A DNA stretch of 64,000 nucleotides, from the NCBI GenBank assembly GCA_013399015.1, contig VWZX01002368.1:527093-591092 (forward strand), given 5' to 3'. This DNA comes from Galbula dea. Its lineage: Eukaryota; Chordata; Aves; Piciformes; Galbulidae. Below the pieces are notes generated by a model that worked only from the letters and a program-made list of their open reading frames with translations, was not told the origin of the DNA and ran no database searches. This document shows positions 46,801 to 58,800 of the stretch, piece by piece; positions within the stretch are counted from its first letter, which is position 1; each line of letters starts with the position of its first letter. The position numbers were made by a program, and so were the translations under genes.

Positions 46801-49800
46801 ATCTTTGAAATGTGACTTGCTGATATTAGTGACACTGTAACAGTTTCCATGTCAATGTGTAGAATGCACTTTGAAACTTGTCCATTGTTGTGTGTGAGCT
46901 GTTGCCACTCACAAGCATCTAGTACTCCTAGTCACTTACCTGTATCTGAAGGTCCACTAACCAGCACCTGAAACCAAAAGTATCTTCTTTTTCTGATTTA
47001 AAAGTTCACTGCCTGACACCATCAGCCTTAACTATCACTTCTGAAAACCCACCTCTTTAAACAAGGTCTACAGGTTTTGCCCACAGAAATAAACATTACT
47101 TGGTCACTGCCACAAAAGCAAGGGGCAGTGTTCCAGTTAGCTCTTAGGAGACTTACAAGGAGGGACTTAGAAGCTATATAGTCACTCTCTGTAACAAAGA
47201 GCTCTTACAAATGGTTACTTTAACCTCAGAAGCAATAACGTTTAACAATCAGGAGGCACTCATAATAGATAATGAACTGAGTACAGCTCACAGTGCAACA
47301 CTAGGGTTAGAATTGTGAATATTCTTATATTTCTAATAGAAAAGTACAGAGGAGAAATGAAGGCATTATGTTAGTTCCATTATACAACCTCAGTGAATTA
47401 CAATTGGTTCTCTCATCCACAATTCAAGACACACTACACAATTAGACAAAAAGATGCATGACTGAATGGGAAAATAAAAGGAACTGAATCTGTTTAAACC
47501 TGAAGAAGAGAAAGCCTACAGATATCTGCACAGTTCACAGAAATTTATTAATAAAGGCTTTTGAATCTACTGATAGAACTATTTCAGGAACCAGCAGCTA
47601 TAAGTTAAGACCAGCCAAATTCAGCCTAGAAATCAAATAATGCAGGTATCTACCAAAGCAGGAGGCAAAGCAGGAGGCAAAGCAGGAGGCAAAGCAGGAG
47701 GCAAAGCTAGAATTATTGAAATTGGTAATCCTTAAATCAGTGTGAAATTTTGTTCTAATGTTATAGTTCAGTGATTTTAAACTTTTTTCAACTTTCAGAA
47801 CTTGAAAAGTTTTCCATGGAGATACCAAATCGTTCACGTAAACTGAGCTCTGTTCCCATACTGGGAATATGTCTGGGCTTTTGATTACTTTTTCTGTTCA
47901 CTTTAGAAGCTGTACATAGACCTGGAGGTCTACAGACCACCAACTGAAAATACCTGCATTAATTTAAATAAAACTAAGTGACTGATGTCCTCCAGTGCAG
48001 GGGACTATATTTCCTGATTCTGGACTATTAGGATGTCAAGCTCACGCTCCCCTCAACGTGGATGTAATAGCTGTTTCTTTATCAACAGATTATCACCTAA
48101 AGTACACTTATGCATGTGCCAAGGTGAACTGAAAATCCACTGTTTTAAATTATTATTTACTTATAATTGCTATTATACTGCATCACATTGCATTTTTAGA
48201 ATACACCTCTGGTTTCACCACATCTTCAGTTAGTCCAGCAACCCCAGAATTTATCTGTCCTACATGTTCTACAACACTTTTTGTACCAACAGACAATGCG
48301 GCCTTCTTTTGTAAAGAAAGATGGTGCCTTATCAGACCAGCTGACACAGTGGGAAGAAGTAGGGAAGTTTCAAGGTCAGTCATCCTTTAACTTGCACTGC
48401 CCAAGTCTGCCATGCCTTCTATACTTAATTTTAAGTTTTTATATGGATGTTTGTCAATCTGGTTTCTACCCCATATCTGTTATGTCACAACAAATGAAGT
48501 TAAACATACCTCTTTTTCTTCTCGCTTCCTTGATTTCTTCACACATCTTGTTAAATTCTGGATCCAGTTCAGCAGCAATGATTGCATGAGCAGTGTCCTT
48601 CAAAGTACAAGCTCTATGTCTAATTATTTTATCTAGAAAACAAGACAGCACATTTGGGGTTTTTATCACAGTTATGTAAATTCTTTAGCATTTTCTGTAG
48701 TTCTGTATTGTAAATTACAACACTGATACCTAAATCAACTTGTAATCCTTAGAAACTTGCTGGAATCAGCAAGTGTGCCAGTTTCTACAGGCTAGAGATC
48801 TACACAGTATAACAGAGTACAGCACAGAGAGTCCCAAAAGTAAAAAGAGACTTGTCCAGGAATTAATTTACCCACTGGGGTCTAGGAACATTCATACAAT
48901 TATATTGCTGGCAAAATCATACTGGACATCTCCTGAATCTGTAAGGCAGGCCTGGCTTGCTTATATTCATCCCCTGTTCTTTTTTAACCTTGAATTACTG
49001 CTTAAATTTTACTTTACATCTACCAGAAAATTCAAAGTTGTGCTAAACCAGGTTACTTTATTGCTTATATTGAATAGCTATTTCTCATCTTAATCCATTG
49101 AGAAAAACTGGCAAGAAACAAGCCTTGAGTTTGCTACATTTCCATCTCTATTTGGGGAACAGGACAAAAAATATTGCCCTCACTGGAAGCCTAAAAGTGA
49201 CTCATGAAAAAAACATTTTTTCAGAGAAGGCCAGCTCCCACACCTTTGAAACAAACAAATTATTCCAATGCTTTTGAAATGTGAAAACTGTAACTTAATA
49301 AGTAAGCCTGTATGTGAAGAAAACTGACATCTAGAATGTTGCTTTTCCATGAAACCTACAACATCCATTGTTTGCTTTTAGTACAAACATATTTGATTTG
49401 TCAGTTCATCCATACTGAATTACTTTTCACAGCTGATAGAGGTATTTTAACAGCAAACATCAACATTAATGTCTACAACATATTATACAATTAGCAGATT
49501 TAATGTTTTAATACTCACTAAAGACAACAATTAAGAAAAGCAGTGAACATTTATCAATAACTCTTGAAGCTGCCAGTTGAAAGGCTTCCTTTCAGCAACG
49601 TAGACTTTAAGGTGGCCTTAGCAAAGAGCACACAAGATGTTCTCACCTTAGTTTCAAGAATGAACAGCTTTTACATCCATTTCAACCTGCAAATTCCATT
49701 TTAATTGAAAGCATCCCATCACACTTTGTCAAGACAATACCTTCTAATCTCTCCTAATAGGCTGCAACTGACTTCCTTGCCTAGTGATTTATTGTGTTTT

Positions 49801-52800
49801 ATTTCTATCCCCAAATACACTGTTCTTAATTTCTGTGTGTGAATTTAATGTTCTAAGCCAATGTGGAAATAAAGCAGGCCACTGCCAGATTGCATGCAGG
49901 ATTCTCTACAGAGCTCTCCAAATTACATTGGGGTTTTGTTGCATACACAAAGTCTACTCACTGAAAGGAGCTATCAAATTTGAAAAGGAACTACAAAACC
50001 TAATTTATTAGAAAACAACTTTGCTGTAGTTCTTCTGCTCTTATAATGTTCCCCAGTGCACCACATGCCTTAGAATACTAAAAGCACAGACCCTTAGGCC
50101 TTGCTTATCCCAATTATCATATAGCAGGCGATTTAGTTACATGCTTGAATAGCAATCCAATACGTGATTAAATACCAGGCTTTTGGGTTTTGGTAGGCCA
50201 GAACAAAGTAGATCCTCACCTCCAGGATCTTTGTCTGGATTGTACTCCAATGCATTGCTGCAGATAAGGTCAATATCTGTTAGGAAATCCTTGGCTGTTA
50301 AGTAGTTGTGTTTATCAATTTTGGTTATTATTGTTGATAGGTCCATTGGCTCTTTGATAACTTCAAGGTAATCTGAAACCTAAAAACAAACAGCATACAG
50401 AAATGACACAGGACCATATGCATTCCATTTGAACATTGCCAGTTTCACATCATTATACTCTTACTCATTCCACATGCTTAGCTCTAACACATTAACTAAA
50501 CATTTTCATTTCTAAACAAATTTATTTTGAAAGTTTTACCAGACTAAGTAAAACACAGGACTTACAAAGCTACCTTTTCTTAAGCAGATCACAAATTTAC
50601 CTTTCAAAATGGATTTAATGATACTTTTGAGATAAAACATTTCAACATAAATGTATTTATTTTATTCAGAAAGATCTATTATTTTTTTATATAGTTATAA
50701 CACTGTCTTGAGTTAGAAAGGTAGAAACAATCAGCCTGTCTCAAGGCTCCAGGAAAAACTAAGGAAGCTATATTTTGTTTACATTGTAGGTAATGTTCTC
50801 AAAATGAACAGTAAAATTATCAGCTTTCAAATATCTTCCAAAGATTAGTTCTTTCAATCACTCATTCAACAAGAGTCCCATTTTATTGACTAAAGACATT
50901 AGCCTGACCACAGGCATGCAGTCTAAAGAGAAAGCTTTGTGTCATACTTGACAGGTTACTATAAGCTTAGCTCGTAACTGGAGATTTAGCAACCACCAGG
51001 GTACTCTAACAAGTATTTCATGTAATTAATGATACCATAAGGGTCTCAAGCACAAATGCTGTAACAAAGTTCATCCAAAAAAAAAAAATCCTACTAATTA
51101 GTTATTTAAACAAAACAAAACAAAAAAGCCCTAAATTTGAACGTTTCAATGGGATTCAGATTACAATCAATTAAAGGTACAGGTATATACAGTATTGGAG
51201 TATTTTCTTTTGAAATCACCCATAGGATAGTGGGTACCAAAATACTGAGTTTTATAAAGTATCTCCAGACATTCATATAAGAATATATTACAATTTAAAG
51301 TACATGAATGCATTACTTCAGCAGACAGCAGCCTATCACCTAATTCCTTAAATATACACATTTAAATTTATGATGAAAAATTAAAATTGCAAAAATTCTC
51401 TTTTTATCTCCCTCTATGGAAACATGATGATAACTGGTTTAGTGACTGGAAAGCCAAGCAAAAGGTTTCTTCTTGTTCTTCCTCACTGGAAACTGTAAAC
51501 ACTGTTGCTGAACTAGTCACAAAAATGCTTATCAAATAGCAACATTCCCTGTAACGCAAGCAGGACTGGAACAAATTTAACACATTTTCTAAGGAAGTGA
51601 AGCAGACAGGCTGTTGTAGAGAAGGAAGGATAGTCCTGTGCTTAAATGCACCAGGTGGGACAAAAAGGATTACATTTAATTTCTAGTGCTGTGATATATT
51701 AACAAGATTTTTGGCAGGTCTTTAAATAACAAATTCACAGTTTGATTTTCTCCAGCTACAAAACAAGGATGGTAATTTGACCTTTCTCCACATGCCCTTC
51801 CTCACTTAAGTTTAGACTGCAAGTTCTTGGGGGAAAAAAACTGTTTCTACTACAAGTATGAAGAGTTTCCTTGAATAATGGATGTCTCAAGCAGTTTCAT
51901 AATAAAAATCAAACCAAAGTTTCTGCTCAGATCATGTTCACACTGTACATTGCCACTTTAAAGAGCTCTTGTCAGGCTTTCAGAAACAGTCAGCTACCAA
52001 ACACTAAGCTCAAATTATGACTGCACAGGCCCATAAAAGATGCTTGTTCCATCCTGCAGGGAATTTACACAACCAATCTGCTTTTAAAATGTTGTACTTT
52101 TAATGTCCCATATTCATCTCTTAATGTCTTCCAGAAGTGATGCTTCTCTTCAGAAGCAATTAACTTTTTTTTTCCACAGATCAGATGGGCCAGCATCTGA
52201 TCTCCAAGACAGACCAAATACAACCTTATTCATATAGCAGCACCTGGAAATAGATTTGCAGATGAAACTGTCTCATCAGCTAGGTGTGCATACTCCATAA
52301 TCGACCAGTTAATGCCCTATAATGTGCTACCATCTGTGATTAATGGCATCCACATGCATTACTGCTGAAATTATTCAACAATACTACTAATGCTGAATAC
52401 ATTACAGAACACAGATCACTTTCCCAATATTATCATGCCTATGATTACAATGTTGTAAAAGCTTTTATTAAAGAATTATATTTATGGTTTCAAATATTTC
52501 AAGACCACTGGTAGGGAGAGAATGATGGCATTTTTAAATGCTGATTTCAGTTATAAAACTGACAGAACTGCACAAGGATTTTCAATAGGTCCCTGGTATA
52601 GCCAAACACCACGTTCCAACTCCTCGCATCACAGATGATGAGATGTGACTGTCTCACCAGCTAAAAATCAGCATTTTAGACTGGAAAGCTCACAGATAAA
52701 ACATCTATTTTTCTTACTAACTTAACCACTTCGTTTTTAAAATTTAGATTCTAATAGTTTCAACTCCATTGTTTGCACATTACTGAAACAAGACCTCTTC

Positions 52801-55800
52801 AATATCCACCGGTTTGCTGAAGATGTTAAAGCGCTTGTCTGTGGCCAGCCTCTTGGTAACATCCCTGAGAAACAACCGCAGCTCTCTCAATGTGTTCTCC
52901 TCCTGGTCCTCCATGCGCTGTTTTTCTGCTTCAGACAGCTCACGGGCAGGACACGGCAGTGCAAGAGGGAGGACTTCCAGAGCACGAAGAGCTAGGGAAA
53001 AAAACAAGAACTCAGACAATGGAAACATTACCAACACTGTGGCTCCTAGGGATTATGCCACTCCAAATTTCATTATATGTTTAATATGCTTCATCAGTCT
53101 ATCACTGCATCCTTAACTCCACAGCTCTCCACTTTCCAAAACTGGCAACTGTAATGCACAGAATTTTTAGTGAGCACTAACCGTTAAATGTTACACTGAT
53201 ATTTAATCACACCTTTTGAAAAGGGAAAAATACCACAGTCAAATATTCAGATCATATTATTATTGGTTTTACTGTAACTTAGTTTACCAGCCTGTTTCCT
53301 TCTTGGCGGGGGCATTGCTGCCTCATCAAGAATTAAACCTTTGAAAAATCGCCATCTGTCTTCTTCACTTGGTTTTTGAATATAAAAAACCTCTTCATAC
53401 TGGATTCTGAAAATACATTTCACCTAAAAAAAAAAAAAAAGCCATTAAGAAAATTGAGTCCCTACACAAACACATATGATTAATGACCATATTAAAACAC
53501 TAGTTACAAATTTTTCAATACTAGCCACAGGAGAGAAGGTAGTAAACTCTACCCAAAGCTGCATACACAGCCTAGGGAAAGCACATACTTGTAATTCTCA
53601 CTGAATTTTCTGTAATAAGTAAACCTGCACTATTCTAACACAGGATCCTAGCAAAGGACACCTCTGCAGTGAACAGAAGAGAAAGGACAAGAGGAAAAAA
53701 ACAAAATCATAGAAAATGTTGAGGGAAAAAATAGGAATTCTCCTCCTCCCATTCTGAGCCTCAGAACTGATATAAAGCTAAAGGTTAGGCCTTTACACTA
53801 AATCTGTATTTAATTATACTGGAGTCATTTGTCAAAGTAACAACTGACAAAATGAACAATTTTGTCTTCTCAGCAAAGCAGCAAGGAGATTATGAAAATC
53901 AGTAATATGGACATACACACCTCATTAAAGAAAATTACAAACATTCAATTCATATTACAGTTTTACTTTGACATATTTTAAACTAAAGTAGACAACCACT
54001 GCAAACCAGAATGTTTTTACAAGATCAAAACGTTCTGAAGAGTACATCATCTCCCTAACACCACTTCCATTCCACAACAGACTTACCTCTTCAGGCAATT
54101 CACTATACATGGACTCAGAGGTAGACAATAGAAATATAGGGGAGAAAGATGGTATATCTTGCAGCAAAGTTAGAAAAGTAGCTCTCACAGTTTCACTGAC
54201 AGCTTCCCACCAATCACCAATATGAGGCATGTAAACAATACTTGGTACTGTTCTTCGAGCTTCACGAAAGATCTAATTAAAAGAAACAATGGTATTTAAA
54301 TCAAGAAACTAATTGTTACTATCACCTGTGAGTAATAAAATTCTTAGGGACTAGGAAATGACTGTGGTATTTCATATACAAATGTTCCAGTAAAATAAAA
54401 TTATCTTATGATAAAGGCTTTCTAAATGTTTGTGACTTAGTTGTATCATTCAATTATTTTATGTCAAACTGCTAGGGAGGCTACAAAAAAAACCTTATTT
54501 GTCATAGATATTTTAAAAACTTGCTAAGACTGAATAATCAGGATGAAAATTAAACTTGTTTGCAATTCATGCAAAATCCACCACAAACTGTTTTGAAACA
54601 TGAAACACTTAAAACTAAGTAATTGAACCTCGAATCATAGCACATCAGTTCTTGCACAAGCTCATACAATGAAAATCAGGAATGAACCAAATACCCAGAT
54701 TAAGCTTACTTGACATTAGATAAGTGACTGAGGGGCAAGTTAAAAATTTAATTATTCTCACTAGTCAGCAGAGAGATCTCAATCACCCTTGGAGACCCCT
54801 TTCTTTTGAACACGAAAATAAAAGGAGCCTGTGAAAACCTGTTTTGAAGTTACATTCCACTTAGCTACCTTTATACTGACACAACTATTCTGTTCAAGAA
54901 TTACATAATGTTCTTATTACAAGAGAATCTGAAATGTCACCTGTGCACATGATTCTTCAGGCGTTTTGGCACTGACTGAATAAAGTGCTGGCAGATCTAG
55001 CCTGTGTACAGAGAATTTTTCCAGAGTGTGCAATAGTGCTGGAGCAAGGTGCGAAGTCTGACCCGAACCTCTCTCTCCAGATAGCAGTAATCTTGGTCTG
55101 TAAGAGGTTGGCTGGTGATAAGCTGACCTGAAACAAAATAACAGTTAGAAAAAACACTTAACATGCCAATGTTATCAATAGATGGATACAGACAATAAGA
55201 TATTTTAGAAACCAAGGGACCTTCAGTAATAGGTAACAGTTTCCTATAATAGTCTGAAAAGATTAACTAACCCTACCATACAACACTACTCCAAGTCTCA
55301 GTAACTCAAGCTTTGTTTATTCTTTGATTTCACAACAATTCAATTCAAATGCATCTGTGCAAAGGGATGCACACATGAAATTCATCAAAATTTTGACTAT
55401 AACAAGTTTATTTAAAACCAATTCTTTGATCTTATAAAAAGATCTAATGGACTTCCAGTGAAGATATCTATTTAATCACGTCTAGTTCAGTCCTAAAAAT
55501 CATGTCCAGTTTAGTCTTACTAAAGCATCTCTTCAGTAGTCTCAAGAATCCCAGGTCAACCCATTCATCCCAAGTGCTAACCAAGATTTCCAAGAACCAC
55601 CTAACATTTCAATAGTTTGTTTACTGAAGAAATAGGACCTGAAGTAGGACTGGATAAAATAACTTCATATTCTATTATAGAATATTCATACACTTCCATT
55701 CAGTAGATTTTCAGACAGAAGATTTTACAGGAAAGTCTGCAAAGGTAATCTTACTTCTCGCTTTTGCTGTTAAGAAGAAATCCTAAGGAACATATACAAC

Positions 55801-58800
55801 AATTTTGGGTGCTGTGTGCTTGTTTTGATGAGTTTTGCTTTGTTTTGGGGACGAGTGAGACATGATGACAGAAGCATTAGGTTTTTCCATTAAAATAATT
55901 TTCCATTTATAGAAAATTGACTATGAAACAAGAAAGTTTAACTAATTTGCATTTTCTCTCATTAAGGCATTTTTATCTACATATCAATCAGCTCCAGAAG
56001 TGAAACAAGACTGGCTGCTTTCATTCCAGGTTAAATATTTTTTAACAGCTATGAACATTGCTGACCTTTGGCTTTTCAGTTCTGCTGGTGGAGGCTACAC
56101 ACACAGATAGCAATCAAAAGTGCTCAGAAAAGCAGATTAAGAGAGGCTTACATACTTTACAAAATAAACAGTCTTCAAGATGATTTTATTTATACATCCA
56201 TCCACACAAATTGGTACTGTTGTTTTGGGTTTGGGTTTCACCCCCTCCTCGACCTCACAACAAAAGCTTTAAATTTGCATTCAAAAACTGAATGAATATT
56301 TAGCTCAAACTTAAATCCTCATTTTTAAGCTTAGATTTCAATAAATGCTGTACTGGCACTACTCTTCAGAACAAAAATTTTAGCAGTTTTCCACAAGATG
56401 GCTCTACTAAACAGTAATATTACTGAACACTTTTCCTAATCTAATTTTCTTTATTTAGCAAACTCCCCACAGAACTCATCACACAAAAGTAGTCTAAAAC
56501 TATTCTTAAGACAAAACAAATAAAAGTTTATTATTGCTAATTACTGTAGCCAGTCCAATTTATACAGGAAAGGCTCATCCAAATTGTACATTAACTTTCT
56601 AAATTTCCATTTTTCTAAAATTTTTCATGAAAAACAACCAAAAAAAGATGTTAGAAATGCTTAGTGCATTAATTATATAATGCATGCAAACAGCTGCATA
56701 CACTGAAGTTCGTCAATACTGTAGACCAAGAAAAAGCAAACAATTCCTCCAAAATATTCCTGCATACCTTTCTTCCCAGTTCTTAATCGTTTAACAATTA
56801 AGAATTGCTGTTAACATTCTTACATCTAAGCTACATCTGTTTGTTGTAAAATATTTCCAATTACTGCATCTAGGATGTAGACTTCCCTAAAACCATGCAC
56901 ATATCTAAAACTCTTGTCCATACACTGCAATATTTCTATTACAGAACACCACTGACACCACAAAGCAAAAGACTCTCTTCTGTTACCTCTCCTGACATAA
57001 GAATTTCATGGTTTTATCTATCTGCTTATACACATTTAAAGAAAGACTTACATTGTAAAATGCAGGTAGGGTTTATGGATAGCAGCTGATGACTGTTTCT
57101 TTGGTGATCCCGAGTGACAGCTAGTCTCAAAAATTGATGACGCATTCTCATCTTCACTATCATCCAATATTAGACTTGGTACATCTGTTCCAATAAATGT
57201 ATTAATTAGAACCTTATCACTTCTGAAGTACATACAAAACAAACAAGCAAATGCATTACCATTTTCCTTCTGTAAATTAGAACATTTTAAAATGTAGAAA
57301 AAAATGAGTTAAAACTGTCTAAATATCAGAAAACAAAGTACTTATTGCTTCAAAAATCAAAACAAATTAAGTATCACAGAAGTCTAATCATAATTACAAC
57401 TTATTATTTTCAATCATCAAGCAGAACAACTTCACAAACACAAATGTTTAACTTGTTATTAAATGCTTCCTTTGGGTTTATTTCACAGCCAGAGGTTCTT
57501 CAAAAGTTACAAAATCTCATCTTCAGACTATGTAGAATTTTGTGCTTATTTGTTCAAAGTGCCCAAATTTTTACAGGTACACTTCTTCCAAAATTATTCT
57601 CTGCAGGACTACCTAGACAATGTATGTTTATGAAGAACTGTTTTCAACCTTCTGATAATCTGTCGAAGATTATCCAGTTACTTTTTACCACAATCAGTAC
57701 AATTTGTTCCATGTTCAAGTACTATACCTTAACCTATTTTAATTCCTTTGCTAACACAGCAGCATAATGAACTGAAATACTTCCTATGCAGACCTTCCGA
57801 AAAAGCTAGAAGATTGGTTACATTCATTAAGACAGACTGCAGAGGTAAACTGCAAAAAAGACAAATATGGCACTAAATCAAAACAACCAGTTCACAGTTG
57901 AAAATCAGGTACAGCTAAATTAACTACCAGAGCTGCAATGGGATTAAGAGCAGAGTGCTGTGATTTGATAAGGGGAAAAAAACTGCTTCATGGTCTTTCT
58001 TTGCCCCAGGAAGGAAGTTTAGTTGGTATTACCCTAAGCAATCCACTCATCCCCATAGAGAAATCAGTCTGCAATGATGGGATGAAAATGGTCACAGCCA
58101 CATAGCTGTACACTAAGAGCAGCATAGAGGCCAGGTCTCCTGAAGAACAAATGCTCTGTAATGGATGGGGAAGCATTCCTGAGTGCAGCCCAGAGTCATT
58201 GCAGCAAGCTGCTGTTCAAAGCAACCACCCTAACAGTAGCTCAAAGTTGGGCATAGCCTCTTAGAAATATGCACTGCTGTGAAATAAAGAAATCTAAGTG
58301 TTCTCAAATATATGACTCACTGCATGATACACCTGATCTACATGAAGTCATGACACAGATCCTGCTACAATGATCACCACAGGACAAAGAAATCAACTTC
58401 AAGGCTGTATTAAGTGTTGAACAGAGATATCATCTAAGGGTTAAGCATCTAGATATACAGTTCCTGGAAAAATTGTTAAAAGACAACAAAGGCTCCTTTA
58501 GTTGGCTGTATGATGTAAGGAACCGAATTTAGATTTGGCTGGGCCAGCTCTATTCAGAGTATTCAGTAGTACTCTGCTCATATGGGGTAAGGACGTGCCA
58601 CATCCCCCAGCAAGACAAGAGGTAGTCAGAAACCTGACAATCATTCCTCAGAGACAAAGATTTAAGAAGGCTTGCAAACCCCAACCAGTGACCAAAAGCT
58701 AGTCCCTAGGAAGAAAAAGCAACTCAGAAGCTGCTGGGCATTTAGCTCCAGGCAAGGATAGAGGCCTTCGAATCAACCGGACATAGGCCTCCTACCTCTT

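Larger units (their letters stand above)
45057..48509 (-). other. ATAD2B: ATAD2B intron with a small minisatellite
   Basis: Donor GTATGT and acceptor TATGCAG. Holds a T/G-rich tract ending in nine Cs (45817-45918) and the 12-bp minisatellite at 47654. Otherwise nothing recognised. Confidence 0.7.

Noticed and set aside
47598..47837. FASC-repeat peptide, CRISPR-like at first glance
   Set aside because: It is a 12-bp minisatellite without spacers. The peptide is only its translation.
57345..57767. 140-codon plus-strand open frame
   Set aside because: Lies in an ATAD2B intron antisense to the gene. Low-complexity AT-rich composition, no motif, no splice or promoter context.
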